Origin: Massilia antarctica | Lineage (GTDB): Bacteria; Pseudomonadota; Gammaproteobacteria; Burkholderiales; Burkholderiaceae_D | Direction: 5' to 3' | DNA length: 64,000 nt | Assembly: GCF_015689335.1 (NCBI RefSeq) | Contig: NZ_CP065053.1 | Span: 5,084,001 to 5,148,000 of the forward strand | Shown here: one piece after another, positions 27,331 to 37,460 of the stretch | How the letters are laid out: each line of letters starts with the position of its first letter | Position numbering within the stretch: position 1 is the first letter of the stretch | Program-made: the position numbers and the translations under genes | Notes under the pieces: generated by a model | The model's input: only the letters and a program-made list of their open reading frames with translations | Databases searched by the model: none | Told to the model about the DNA's origin: nothing

Positions 27331-27542
27331 AACCGGGGTCCGACCTCTGATTCGAAATTTTGCTAAATCGCGGACAACCCCGGTTTGCAAAGATGCTCGC
27401 TAAACACTGTTTAGTCCCCGCATTGCGTCAAATCCGGTGTTTGCGCGCTTTTCTGCGTCGGAGTAGTGCACCGGTAAAAAGTTTCGAGTCAGAGGTCTGA
27501 CCCCGGTTAAGAAATGTTTCGAATCAGAGGTCAGACCCCGGT
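27331..27542. repeat. MITE-like element with 26-base inverted ends and a third internal copy
   Basis: Three near-identical copies of a 26-27 base motif lie between two minus-strand genes: 27331-27357 (inverted), 27482-27508 and 27517-27542. Their core is AGAGGTCNGACCCCGG. The outer two match at 25 of 26 positions in opposite orientation and would form the ends of a 212-base element. Inside is a further palindrome, CTAAACA-C-TGTTTAG (27400-27414). No coding capacity is present. It could be a non-autonomous transposable element, a REP-like cluster or a strong hairpin between transcription units. Confidence 0.65.
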
Positions 27543-27549
27543 CGGGCAG

Positions 27550-29385
27550 TTAGGCGGCTTCGTGGGTGATGTGGATGTTGTGGAACTGCAGGGCGGCGAG
27601 GTTGGCGTAGATGCCGCCCAGCGCAACCAGCGAGGCGTGGGTGCCGGTTTCGACAATCCGTCCGTCTTCCATCACGATGATGCGGTCGGCCCGCTGCACC
27701 GTCGCCAGACGGTGCGCGATGATGACCGTGGTGCGCCCGACCATCGCCGCTTCCAGCGCACTTTGCACCAGGCGCTCCGATTCGGCGTCCAGGGCACTGG
27801 TCGCTTCGTCGAGCAGCAGCAGTGGCGGGTTTTTCAGCAGCGCGCGCGCAATCGCGATGCGTTGACGCTGCCCGCCCGAGAGCCGTACGCCACGCTCGCC
27901 CAGGAACGATTTGTACCCCTGCGGCAGGCGTTCGATGAATTCGTGCGCGGCCGCCATGCGCGCGGCGGCAATCACTTCGGCATCGGTCGCATCGGCGCGC
28001 CCGTAGCGGATGTTTTCCATGGCGTCGGCCGAGAAGATCACCGTGTCCTGCGGGACGATGCCGATCGCGTCGCGCAGGGTGTGCAGGTCGAGCCGCTTGA
28101 TGTCGACGCCGTCGAGCGTGATGGTGCCGCTTTGCGGGTCGTAAAAGCGCAGGAACAGCTGGAACAGGGTGGTCTTGCCGGCGCCCGACGGGCCGACCAC
28201 GGCCACCGTTTCGCCCGGCGCGATCGATAAGGTCAGGTGCCCCAGCGCCGCCGTTTCGGGCCGCGACGGGTAGGAGAAGGTGACGTCGTTCAGGGCCAGC
28301 GCGGCGCCGGTGGCGGCACGCGCGGGCAGGGCCATCGGTTTGGCCGGATTCTGGATCGAGGATTGTACCGACAGCAGTTCGAGCAGGCGTTCGGTGGCGC
28401 CGGCGGCGCGCTGGGCTTCGCCCATCACTTCGGACAGCGCGCCGATCGAGCCGGCCACGATCGAGGCGTACAGAATGAACTGGCCAAGGTCGCCGCCGGT
28501 CATGGTCCCTTGCAGGACGGCGTGGGCGCCCAGCCACAGCACGAACACGATGGTGCCGAATACCAGCACGATGGCGATCAGTGTCAGCAGGGCGCGCGCG
28601 CGGATGCGCCGCATCGCGGTCTGGAACGCGCCTTCGACCGATTTGCCGAAGCGCGTCGCTTCGATTTTTTCGTGGGTGAAGGCTTGCACGGTCGGCATGG
28701 CGTTGAGGATTTCTCCGGCCATGGCGGAGGCGTCGGCGATGCGGTCCTGCGAATCGCGCGAGAGCTTGCGCACGCGTCGTCCGAACAGCACGATCGGCAC
28801 GATCACCAGAACCAGCAGGCCGAGGATGATGGCGGACAGCTTCACGCTGGTCACGAACAGCATCACCAGGCCGCCCAGGAACAGCAGCACGTTGCGCAGC
28901 GCCATCGAGATGCTGGTGCCGACCACCGCCTGGATCAGGGTGGTGTCGGTGGTGATGCGCGAGAGGACTTCGCCGGTCTGGGTGGTTTCGAAAAATTCGG
29001 GACTTTGCTCGACCACGTGCTTGTACACGGCACTGCGGATGTCGGCGGTGACCCGTTCGCCCAGCCACGATACGGTGAGAAAGCGCGCGGCGGTGGCAAC
29101 GGCCAGGACCGATGCCACGCCGAACAGGGCGAGGAAGGTGGCGTCGACATGGCGGATGCTTTTGGGCCCGGCCGAGGCGCCGAAGCCGAGGTCGATCATC
29201 TGCTTGAAGGCGGCCGGAATTGCCAGGGTGGCGCAGGCGGCAACCACCAGCGCGATGCCGGCCATCAGGAACTGGCGGCGGTAGGGGCGCAGGAAGGGGA
29301 ACAGGCCTTTGAATGCGGCGAGACTGCCTTTGCGGTTCGATTCGGACGAGTTGCTGGGGGAACTGCTGGTGGAGCTGTTGGTCAT
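27550..29385 (-). CDS. ABC exporter (transmembrane plus ATPase), MsbA/multidrug type
   Basis: A half-size ABC exporter of 611 residues, expected to act as a homodimer pumping a lipid or drug-like substrate outward. The N-terminus is a short Ser/Asn-rich tail. The six-helix membrane domain covers about residues 30-330. The ATPase domain has Walker A GPSGAGKT, Q-loop IVPQDTVIFSADAMENIRYG, signature LSGGQRQRIAIARALL and Walker B LLLLDEATSALD, followed by the H-loop IIAHRLATV. The gene is last in a seven-gene minus-strand run; it starts 26 bases after the AttH-like gene. The substrate cannot be read. Confidence 0.92.
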   Translation of the reverse strand: MTNSSTSSSPSNSSESNRKGSLAAFKGLFPFLRPYRRQFLMAGIALVVAACATLAIPAAFKQMIDLGFGASAGPKSIRHVDATFLALFGVASVLAVATAARFLTVSWLGERVTADIRSAVYKHVVEQSPEFFETTQTGEVLSRITTDTTLIQAVVGTSISMALRNVLLFLGGLVMLFVTSVKLSAIILGLLVLVIVPIVLFGRRVRKLSRDSQDRIADASAMAGEILNAMPTVQAFTHEKIEATRFGKSVEGAFQTAMRRIRARALLTLIAIVLVFGTIVFVLWLGAHAVLQGTMTGGDLGQFILYASIVAGSIGALSEVMGEAQRAAGATERLLELLSVQSSIQNPAKPMALPARAATGAALALNDVTFSYPSRPETAALGHLTLSIAPGETVAVVGPSGAGKTTLFQLFLRFYDPQSGTITLDGVDIKRLDLHTLRDAIGIVPQDTVIFSADAMENIRYGRADATDAEVIAAARMAAAHEFIERLPQGYKSFLGERGVRLSGGQRQRIAIARALLKNPPLLLLDEATSALDAESERLVQSALEAAMVGRTTVIIAHRLATVQRADRIIVMEDGRIVETGTHASLVALGGIYANLAALQFHNIHITHEAA

Positions 29386-29411
29386 TGTGTCAGTGCTTCA
29401 GTGTTCGTTTT

Positions 29412-30482
29412 TCAAAGTTTCATCGCGCGGTCGTAACCGGTCATTTCAAGGTATCCCTGGCCGGCCGGCGCCCCGTCGCGCTTGAGCGTGACCGCGCCTT
29501 CCCAGTACACGGCGCCGGTCGAGCGCCGCGAATCGAGCTCCTGGTCCTGCTGCAGTGGGGTGATCTGCCAGTTGGTGGCGCCCGTCCTCACTGTCGTGGC
29601 CACCGGGTAGACGGCATGCGTGCGCGGCGAGGTCCAGTGGGCCTGCGGCGTGAATGCGACGTCGTCGGGGGCGTATTGGGTCACGTTGCCGGCCGCATCG
29701 CGCAAGGTCGCGTGCGCCCACAGTTTATCACCTTGTTTGCCGCGTATCTGGAAAGCCATCAGCGCCGAGCCGTCAGCGAGATTGGCGCCGATCCAATCCC
29801 AGCCCTGGGCGTCGGGCGGCAGCGCTTCGGTGGACCATTCGTGATCGAGCCAGGCGCTCCCTTCGACCGTGCGCGCGGCGCCGCCGCCGGCAGCGGCCGT
29901 GCCGCGTACCTTGAGCTGCGGTTCGCTGTAGTAGTAGCTGGCGTAGCGCTCTTGCGCGCTCTTGCGCGAGTAGCCGTTCTGGCCCTGCGCCAGCACCGGC
30001 TGGGTCGGTGCGAGGGTCAGGTTCAGGTTCAGGTGCGGCGAGGCGATGCTCACCCGGTAGCTGCCGTCGGCCGCGCGCACCATGCGCCAGTCGTCCAGTT
30101 TGAGGTCGGTGGTGCCGGTCTTGGCGTGCGCCAGGCCGAAGCCTTCGCGCATGGTGCGCTGGTCGTGCGCCAGTTTGCCGAGTGCGGGGTCGGACAGCGC
30201 GGCGTGGCCGATCACCAGCTGTTTGGGCGCGAAGGCGCTCGGATTGGCGCGGTCATGTCCGGTGGCGCTGCGAAAGAAGGTGACCTGGAACCCGAGCGGC
30301 TTGCCGTCGCCGGTCTTGAGCCAGCCGGTGACGTACCACCATTCGGTGCGGTAGTCGGGATGGGCGCCGTAGTCAAGCGGGAACGCCAGCGCGCGCCCGG
30401 GCGCAACAAGCCCGAACACCGGCGGCGCCGCCTGGCAGGTGTGCGCCGCCGCCAGCAGCAGCGCGAAAATGGTTCGTTTCAC
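29412..30482 (-). CDS. AttH/CrtC-like lipocalin-fold exported protein
   Basis: A 356-residue protein with a GTG start and a strong ribosome site (GGGAGG). It has a signal peptide (about VKRTIFALLLAAAHTCQA). The body matches the AttH family, related to carotenoid 1,2-hydratase: HPDYRTEWWYVTGWLK, GFQVTFFRS, VIGHAALSD, WLDHEWSTEALPP and GWDWIGANLADGSALMAFQIR. Members are usually encoded next to a MacB/FtsX-type permease, as here: the GTG overlaps the permease stop by 4 bases. The biochemical role of AttH proteins is unsettled; a lipid or envelope role is likely. The N-terminus is predicted, not proven. Confidence 0.88.
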   Translation of the reverse strand: MKRTIFALLLAAAHTCQAAPPVFGLVAPGRALAFPLDYGAHPDYRTEWWYVTGWLKTGDGKPLGFQVTFFRSATGHDRANPSAFAPKQLVIGHAALSDPALGKLAHDQRTMREGFGLAHAKTGTTDLKLDDWRMVRAADGSYRVSIASPHLNLNLTLAPTQPVLAQGQNGYSRKSAQERYASYYYSEPQLKVRGTAAAGGGAARTVEGSAWLDHEWSTEALPPDAQGWDWIGANLADGSALMAFQIRGKQGDKLWAHATLRDAAGNVTQYAPDDVAFTPQAHWTSPRTHAVYPVATTVRTGATNWQITPLQQDQELDSRRSTGAVYWEGAVTLKRDGAPAGQGYLEMTGYDRAMKL

Positions 30483-33019
30483 CAGTCCTCCCTGACTGCT
30501 CGAATAGGTCCGCCCGACAGGGCGAAGCGCCCCGATACCAGCGCCGTCAGCACCGACGCCACCAGCAGCACGGCGGCGACGCTGCCCACCAAGGTCCATG
30601 GCACGTGCAGCTGCATCGACCAGTGGAACGATTGCGGGTTGACGACGTAGACCAGGATCACGCTGATGATGAAGCCAAGCGCGAAGCCGCAGGCCACGCC
30701 CAGCGCGGTCAGCGCCCCGCCTTCCAGGGCCAGGATGCGCAGCACCTGGCCGCGCGTGACGCCCACGTGGCGCAGCATGCCGAATTCCTTGGCGCGCGCC
30801 AGGGTCTGGGCGGAGAAGGTCGCGGCCACGCCGGCCAGGCCGATGGCGATGGCGATCGCTTCGAGCACGTAGGTGACGGCGAAGCTGCGGTCGAAAATGG
30901 TCATGCTGAGCGCGCGGATGTCGCCAGGCCTGGCAAAATCGAGGGTGCGCCCGAAGGGCAGGGCGCGCACCTGCTTTTCCAGCAGGTCGGCCGTGGCGCC
31001 TTTGGCGACCCACATCGCGGAATCGTTGACGTACATGTCGCCGGTCAGGGCGCGGTAGTCGGACAGGCGCATCTGCACCGAGCCGGCCTGGGTGGCGTAG
31101 TCGCGCCACACGCCGGCCACGAAGAAGTCGCGCAGCCGGCCGGCCAGGGGCATGCGCAGCACGCCGCCGGCCTTCACGCCATACAGGTCGACCATCGCTT
31201 CGGACACCCACACCGGCACCGCGCCGTTGGGCAGCGGGACCGTCTCGCCGCGGATCAGGAGCATGCGCGACGGGTCGGCGGCGTCGATGTTGCGCGCCAT
31301 GAGCAGCACGTCGGGCCGCGCGGGGTTGAGCGAGACCTGGCGCGAGCGCAGGAAATCGACGCGCGCGGCGCCCGGCAGCGCGCGCAGCGCGGCCTGTTCG
31401 GGCGGACCCAGGCCGCCGGCGCTGCCGCCGCTGGCGATGCGCACATACAGGTCGGCCGGCAGCAGTTGCACCAGCCAGTCGTCGAGCGAGACGCGAAAGC
31501 TGGAGACCATGATCGCCATCGCCACCATCAGGCTGAAGCTCGATAGCACGCCGCCCAGGGCGATGGCGGCCTGGCCGGAAGCGTTGGCCAGGCGCGCCAT
31601 GGTCAGCGCCAGCACCGGATGGCGCACGTCGCGCCGCATCGCCATCCGGTTGACCAGGCCGAACAGGGAGGCGGCCAGGCGCGGCATCAGGCCGATGCCG
31701 CCGATGAGAAGCAGGCCGATGGCGGCATAGCCGAACAGCGGCAGCTCGAACACGGGCGGCGCCAAGGCCAGCGCGCCGGCGGCCACGATGCACAGCACCG
31801 ATGGCCAGACCCGCGCCAGGCGCGCCAGCGCGACTTCGTCGGTGCCCGATTTGAGGGCCACGGCGGGCGCCGCGCGCGACGCTTCGAAGGCGGGCGCCAT
31901 GCAGCCGAGCAGGGCGACACCAAGGCCCAGCGCAAAGAAGACCATGGCCGCCACGGGGGTGAATTGCACCGCCGGGCGCGCGCCGGTAAAGTAGCCGGCA
32001 CCGAGGTCGCCGCCGAAAAAATGCAGGGCGGTGGCGGCCAGTGCATAGCCGGCGCCGATGCCGGCCAGCGCGCCGACGATACCCAGGCTGGCGCCTTCGA
32101 GCATCACCTGGCGCAGCAACTGGCCGCGCTCGACGCCGAGCACGCGCAGCAGCGCGAACTGGCTGCGGCGCCGGATCACCGACAGCGCCTGGGTCGAAAA
32201 CACCAGGAAGGCGCCGGTGAACAGGGCCACCAGGGCCAGCACGGTGAGGTTGACCCGGTAGGCGCGGCTCATGCCCTGGTTGCGGCTTTCGGCGTCTTCG
32301 TCGTTGGGCTGGCCGACGTTGAAGCGGCCGGGGAAATCGCGTTCGAGCTGGCGCGCCAGCTCGCGCTCGAAGCTGCCGCGGTCGACGCCGTCGCGCAGGC
32401 GCAGGTCGATGCGCGAGAGCGTGCCGACCTTGTCGAAGCGCCACTGGGCCGCGCCGATATCCATCACGCCGATGCGCTGGCCGGGGCGCGCCTGCTGCAG
32501 GCCGCCGGTCACGCGCAGGCTGAAGTCGCGTGTGCCCGAGCGCAGCAGCACCTTGCCGCCGCGCTGAGTCTTGAGCCAGCTCATGGCCGCCGGCGAGAGG
32601 AATACGGCGTCGTCGGCCAGCATGTCGGCCATGTTCTCGCTATCGGTGGCGCCGAGCAGGCCGGGCGACACAAAACCGGCGCGAAAGGCATCCAGGCCGA
32701 TGATCTTGAGGTTGCCCTGCGCGCCGGGCACGCCGGCGTTCAGGGTCAGGACCGGCGACGCCACCGCCACCGACGGATGCTGGGCCAGGCGCGGATAAAT
32801 CGACTCGTCGAAGCCGCTTTCGCGCGCCGACACCTGGATGTCGGCCTGGCCCGACAGGCTCTTGACGGCGGCCGAGAATTCGTTGAAGGCGGAGGCGTTG
32901 ATCAGGTGGATGGCAAAACCCATGGCCACGCCGACGGCAATCGCCGCCACCGCGAGCAGGGCCCGCACCGGGTGGGCGCGCCACTCGCCCAGCAGCAGCC
33001 AGCGGGACAAGGTCTTCAT
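30479..33019 (-). CDS. MacB/FtsX-family ABC permease without a neighbouring ATPase
   Basis: An 846-residue membrane protein made of two MacB/FtsX-like halves. It has an N-terminal helix (AHPVRALLAVAAIAVGVAMGFAIHLI), a large periplasmic domain (about 45-270), and a three-helix FtsX bundle starting near VLALVALFTGAFLVFST. A further set of helices leads into a second periplasmic region and a final FtsX bundle (TYVLEAIAIAIGLAGVAATFSA ... LLVASVLTALVSG). The ATG at 33019 overlaps the preceding DUF4124 stop by 4 bases. Such permeases normally pair with a LolD-type ATPase in the same operon. None is encoded here, so the ATPase must be supplied from elsewhere. It probably moves or extracts lipids or lipoproteins. 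Confidence 0.9.
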   Translation of the reverse strand: MKTLSRWLLLGEWRAHPVRALLAVAAIAVGVAMGFAIHLINASAFNEFSAAVKSLSGQADIQVSARESGFDESIYPRLAQHPSVAVASPVLTLNAGVPGAQGNLKIIGLDAFRAGFVSPGLLGATDSENMADMLADDAVFLSPAAMSWLKTQRGGKVLLRSGTRDFSLRVTGGLQQARPGQRIGVMDIGAAQWRFDKVGTLSRIDLRLRDGVDRGSFERELARQLERDFPGRFNVGQPNDEDAESRNQGMSRAYRVNLTVLALVALFTGAFLVFSTQALSVIRRRSQFALLRVLGVERGQLLRQVMLEGASLGIVGALAGIGAGYALAATALHFFGGDLGAGYFTGARPAVQFTPVAAMVFFALGLGVALLGCMAPAFEASRAAPAVALKSGTDEVALARLARVWPSVLCIVAAGALALAPPVFELPLFGYAAIGLLLIGGIGLMPRLAASLFGLVNRMAMRRDVRHPVLALTMARLANASGQAAIALGGVLSSFSLMVAMAIMVSSFRVSLDDWLVQLLPADLYVRIASGGSAGGLGPPEQAALRALPGAARVDFLRSRQVSLNPARPDVLLMARNIDAADPSRMLLIRGETVPLPNGAVPVWVSEAMVDLYGVKAGGVLRMPLAGRLRDFFVAGVWRDYATQAGSVQMRLSDYRALTGDMYVNDSAMWVAKGATADLLEKQVRALPFGRTLDFARPGDIRALSMTIFDRSFAVTYVLEAIAIAIGLAGVAATFSAQTLARAKEFGMLRHVGVTRGQVLRILALEGGALTALGVACGFALGFIISVILVYVVNPQSFHWSMQLHVPWTLVGSVAAVLLVASVLTALVSGRFALSGGPIRAVREDW

Positions 33020-33468
33020 CGGCGGCACGCGGCGTCGACCGCCCGGGCCATTTGCTGCGCGCGTAGGTCGCGCTGCGCCTTGCCCATGCCGCCGGCCTTG
33101 GCGGCTTCGGCCATCAGATGCTGTTGTTCCCGCGACTGTTGCTGTTGCATGCCGGCGCACCTGGCTTGCCGCGCGGCGGCCGCGCGGTTGGCGCTGGCGT
33201 CGGCGCGGGCGGCCTGCGCATGCATTGTGTCGCGGTTGGCGCGTTCCTTCTGCAAGCGCGCCAGCAAATCTTTCTGGCGCCGCAGTTCGCGCGCCGCGTT
33301 CGGATCGGCCGCGGGCGCGGGCGCCGCGTCGAGCTGGGTGGCGTTGCCGTCGGCGCAGGGCTGGTCGGCGTAGACGACCTTGCCGGCGGCGCTGCATTTA
33401 TAGACGGGGCCGGCTTGCGCGGCGCCGCCCAGGGCGCACAGCGCCAGGATGTGCAGGGGGTGTAGCAT
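33016..33468 (-). CDS. DUF4124 domain exported protein
   Basis: A 150-residue protein with a signal peptide (MLHPLHILALCALGGAAQA) and a short DUF4124 domain (GPVYKCSAAGKVVYADQPCADG). A helical Gln/Arg/Ala-rich tail follows, including ARELRRQKDLLARLQKERAN and MQQQQSREQQHLM. I chose the ATG at 33468 because the signal peptide begins there and GGAG lies upstream. It sits 17 bases after the FAD-oxidase gene and overlaps the permease start, so it belongs to the same operon. DUF4124 proteins are common in beta- and gammaproteobacteria; their function is not known. Confidence 0.82.
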   Translation of the reverse strand: MLHPLHILALCALGGAAQAGPVYKCSAAGKVVYADQPCADGNATQLDAAPAPAADPNAARELRRQKDLLARLQKERANRDTMHAQAARADASANRAAAARQARCAGMQQQQSREQQHLMAEAAKAGGMGKAQRDLRAQQMARAVDAACRR

Positions 33469-33485
33469 GATGGCTCGCTCCGGAT

Positions 33486-34919
33486 TCACAGGATTTTTCC
33501 AGGGTTCATAATGCCGAGCGGGTCGAGTGCCGCTTTGATGGCACGCATCATGTTCAGTTCCACATCCGACTTATATCGCTTGAGCTCGTCTCGTTTGAGG
33601 GCGCCAATGCCGTGCTCGGCCGAAATCGAGCCGGCGTAAGCCGCCACGCTGTCGTGCACGATGCGGTTGATCGCGTCCTGATGCGCCAGGAAGTCCTCGT
33701 GCGCGGTGCCCGGCGGCGGCGCCACGTTGTAGTGCAGGTTGCCGTCGCCCACATGGCCGAAGCAGACCAGCTGGCAGCCGGGATAGGCCGCCAGCACCCT
33801 GGTGTCGGTGCTGTCGATGAAGTCGGCGATGCAGGAAACCGGCAGGGCGATGTCATGCTTGATATTCTTCCCGGCCGCCGCCTGGGCCAGCGGAATGTGT
33901 TCGCGCAGCTGCCACAGGGCCAGCGACTGGGCCACCGAGGTGGCCACCACGGCATCGTCGGCGATGTCCTGGGCGATGGCGTCGGCGATGGTCTCTTCCA
34001 GCAGGCCGACGGCATGGTGTTCCGACTCGCTGCTCGACAGTTCGAGCAGCACGTACTGGGCGTGGCGGATCACGAACGGCTGCGCCAGGCTGGGGAAATG
34101 GGTGGCGACCAGGCGCAGGCAAAAATCGGACATCAGCTCGAAACCGGTCAGGCTGGCGCCGCAGCGGTCCTGGGCCAGGGTCAAGAGCTCGAGCGCTTGG
34201 CGCGGCGCGGCAATCGCGACCAGGGCCGTGATCGCCGCTTTCGGCTGCGGGAACAGGCGCAGCACGGCCCCGGTGATCACGCCCAGAGTGCCTTCGGCGC
34301 CGATGAACAGGTCGCGCAGGTCGTAGCCGGTATTGTCCTTGCGCAGGGCGCGCAGGCCATCCCAGAGTTCGCCCTGGGCGGTGACCACTTCCAGGCCCAG
34401 GCACAGTTCGCGCGTGTTGCCGTAACGCAGCACTGCAGTGCCGCCGGCATTGGTCGACAGGTTGCCGCCGATGCTGCAACTGCCTTCGGCCGCCAGGGAC
34501 AGGGGAAACAGGCAACCAGCTGCGCAGGCCGCTTCCTGGATGGTTTGCAGGATGCAGCCGGCGTCGACCGTGATGGTGCGGTTGACCGGATCGAGGGCGC
34601 GCACCCGGTTCAGGCGCGCCAAGGAGAGCACCACGGCGCTGCCGCTTGTGTCGGGCACGCTGCCCAGCACCAGGCCGGTGTTGCCGCCCTGCGGCACCAG
34701 CGGCACCCGGTGCGCGGCGCAGGCTTGCACCAGTTGCGCCACCTGGCCCGGGTCGGCCGGACGCAGCACCGCCAGCGCGCGCCCCGTGAAGCGGCCACGC
34801 CAGTCGGTGAGGAAGGGCGCCATGTCGGCGTCACTGGTAAGCACGTGGGCCGGGCCGGCGATGGCGCGGCAGCGCTCCAGGAAGCCGCTGCCGGGCTCTG
34901 TACTGTTCAAGGCGCTCAC
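33486..34919 (-). CDS. FAD-linked D-2-hydroxyacid dehydrogenase-type oxidoreductase
   Basis: A 477-residue flavoprotein of the GlcD/D-lactate/D-2-hydroxyglutarate dehydrogenase family. The PCMH-type FAD-binding domain shows PLVPQGGNTGLVLGSVP, LSLAAEGSCSIGGNLSTNAGGTAVLRYGNTRELCLGLEVV and LFIGAEGTLGVITGAVLRL. The C-terminal cap has CFGHVGDGNLHYNV and ISAEHGIGALKRDEL. It should oxidise a D-2-hydroxyacid to the 2-oxoacid; D-2-hydroxyglutarate or D-lactate are the usual choices. Its start overlaps the DUF2069 stop by 4 bases. Electron acceptor and exact substrate are not evident. Confidence 0.92.
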   Translation of the reverse strand: MSALNSTEPGSGFLERCRAIAGPAHVLTSDADMAPFLTDWRGRFTGRALAVLRPADPGQVAQLVQACAAHRVPLVPQGGNTGLVLGSVPDTSGSAVVLSLARLNRVRALDPVNRTITVDAGCILQTIQEAACAAGCLFPLSLAAEGSCSIGGNLSTNAGGTAVLRYGNTRELCLGLEVVTAQGELWDGLRALRKDNTGYDLRDLFIGAEGTLGVITGAVLRLFPQPKAAITALVAIAAPRQALELLTLAQDRCGASLTGFELMSDFCLRLVATHFPSLAQPFVIRHAQYVLLELSSSESEHHAVGLLEETIADAIAQDIADDAVVATSVAQSLALWQLREHIPLAQAAAGKNIKHDIALPVSCIADFIDSTDTRVLAAYPGCQLVCFGHVGDGNLHYNVAPPPGTAHEDFLAHQDAINRIVHDSVAAYAGSISAEHGIGALKRDELKRYKSDVELNMMRAIKAALDPLGIMNPGKIL

Positions 34920-35319
34920 TTCGTCGATTTGGTGGAGTTCACCTTCTCCAGCAATTCCTTGGCCATCTTTTTGGCGGCCTTTTTATACGGACGCAGGTAC
35001 AGCAGCGCGCAGGCGAAATAGACGAACACGAGCACGATTTCGCCGAGCGCCATCATGCGCGATTCCGGCAGCTTGTCGCTCCAGGCGCGCACCACGCCCT
35101 CGGTGAAGTACAGCAAAATCACCATCGATGACCATTGCAAGGTGTAAATGTCGCGCTTGATCACGCCGCCCAGGGGAATCAGCAGGGGCACGACCTTGAG
35201 CGCCAGCACCCAGCTTCCCGGGCGCAAGGGCGCGACCACGATTTCCCAGGCCAGCAGCCAGGCGATCAGCACCGCCAGGCTGGCGATGGCGCCGATGTGA
35301 AAGTATTTGGGCGGCTGCA

Positions 35320-35320
<1 letters not shown>
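34916..35320 (-). CDS. DUF2069 small membrane protein
   Basis: A 134-residue protein with about four membrane helices (FHIGAIASLAVLIAWLLAWEIV; WVLALKVVPLLIPLGGVI; WSSMVILLYFTEGVVRAW; LGEIVLVFVYFACALLYLRP) and a Lys-rich tail. This is the DUF2069 pattern, a family often found next to wrbA in proteobacteria, as here. Function unknown. Its ATG shares one base with the wrbA stop, and its stop overlaps the FAD-oxidase start by 4 bases, so translation is coupled on both sides. Confidence 0.88.
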
Positions 35321-35985
<665 letters not shown>

Positions 35986-36004
35986 TCACGCCTTAACCAG
36001 ATAC

Positions 36005-37405
36005 ATGCTTTCAAAAACAGTCCATTCAATTTCCCGATCCACCAGCGAAATGATCAATAGCAGCGTCGATATGGTGCGTGGCCTGACCTGGAGCGAAGCA
36101 CGCGACTTGCTTCGCTTCGCGCGGCGCCGCCTCAACGAAGAGAAATTGCCCCAGGTGGCAGGCAGCCTCACGTTCACCAGCACGCTCGCGCTGGTGCCGC
36201 TGCTGACCATCGTGCTGGCCATTTTTACAACTTTCCCCGTGTTTAGTAATTTCCGGGTTGCGCTGGAAGCGTATTTCGTCCAGACCCTGATGCCCAAGGC
36301 CATCGCCAACACCATCACCGGCAACCTGACCCAGTTCGCGAGCAAGGCCAAGAGCCTGTCGGCGGTGGGCGCGGTGGCGCTGGTGTTCACGTCGGCGGCG
36401 ATGATGAACATGATCGAGCGCGCCTTCAACCAGATCTGGCGGGTGCGCGAGGCGCGTCCGATCGCCCAGCGCGTGACGATATACTGGGCGCTGGTCACGC
36501 TCGGCCCGCTGCTGGTCGGGCTGTCCTTGACGGCCACCTCGCATCTGTTCATGGCCACCAGCGCGCTGACCAGCAATCTGCCGTTTCTGAGTACCCTGTT
36601 CTACACGGCCGCCTCGGTCGGGCTGACCACCGGCGCCTATACCTTGCTGTACATGACGGTGCCGAACCGCTTCGTCGACTGGCGCGATGCGGTCTGGGGC
36701 GGCCTGGTGGCGGCGGTCGCCTTCGAGGTCGCCAAGCGCCTGTTCGCCATGTTCGTCAGCCGCTTTCCGACCTACGCGATCATTTATGGCGCGCTGGCGG
36801 CGCTGCCGCTGTTCCTGCTGTGGATTTACGTGTCGTGGATGATCACCCTGGTCGGCGCCTTGCTGGCGGCGGCGCTGCCGATCGTCAAATACGAGCGCTG
36901 GTGGTACGAGCCGGTGCCGGGCGGCGCTTTTGTGGACGCCATGGCGATCCTCAAGGTGCTGCACGGATGTGCTCAGGTGAGCGACACGGCGCTGGTGTCG
37001 TCCGCCGCGATCCGCGCGCACACGCGCATCGGCTACGATGAGATGACCACCCTGCTCGAACAGATGCTGGCCGTGGGTTGGGTCGGGCGGGTGCAGGCGA
37101 ATGTGACGACCCGCTCGCGCTGGGGCAAGCGCGCCATCGAAAGCGCCGAGAACTGGGTATTGCTGGTCAATGTGGACAAGCTGCGGCTGGCCGATGTGTA
37201 CCGCCTGTTCGTGTTCGGCCGCACCGCCATCGATGCCGCCGTGGCCATCGACCTCGACAAGGATACCGAGCTCGACGATAACTCGCCGATGACGCTTGAC
37301 GGCAGCGCGCTGGCGCGCCAGGTCGAGTGCGCGGTGGAAGATGGCTTGAACCAGACCCTGGCGCAGCACTTTGCGGCACCGCCGGCACAGGCGGCGCGCG
37401 CGTAG
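36005..37405 (+). CDS. YihY/BrkB family inner-membrane protein with extended C-terminus
   Basis: An integral membrane protein of about 466 residues. The YihY domain (about residues 45-300) has six helices: LTFTSTLALVPLLTIVLAIF, LSAVGAVALVFTSAAMMNMIERAFNQIWRV, TIYWALVTLGPLLVGLSL, LTTGAYTLLYMTVPNRFVDWRDAVWGG and further. The family was once misnamed RNase BN. The C-terminal 150 residues are soluble; they contain a winged-helix-like stretch (SSAAIRAHTRIGYDEMTTLLEQMLAVGWV). The start is uncertain: ATGs at 36005, 36050 and 36071 are possible, and none has a strong ribosome site. Transport or envelope role unknown. Confidence 0.88.
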   Translation: MLSKTVHSISRSTSEMINSSVDMVRGLTWSEARDLLRFARRRLNEEKLPQVAGSLTFTSTLALVPLLTIVLAIFTTFPVFSNFRVALEAYFVQTLMPKAIANTITGNLTQFASKAKSLSAVGAVALVFTSAAMMNMIERAFNQIWRVREARPIAQRVTIYWALVTLGPLLVGLSLTATSHLFMATSALTSNLPFLSTLFYTAASVGLTTGAYTLLYMTVPNRFVDWRDAVWGGLVAAVAFEVAKRLFAMFVSRFPTYAIIYGALAALPLFLLWIYVSWMITLVGALLAAALPIVKYERWWYEPVPGGAFVDAMAILKVLHGCAQVSDTALVSSAAIRAHTRIGYDEMTTLLEQMLAVGWVGRVQANVTTRSRWGKRAIESAENWVLLVNVDKLRLADVYRLFVFGRTAIDAAVAIDLDKDTELDDNSPMTLDGSALARQVECAVEDGLNQTLAQHFAAPPAQAARA

Positions 37406-37460
37406 GCCGGCACGCTACTTGAGCGCGGCGTCGACGGCGGCGCCAAGGCGGAAACAGCGC

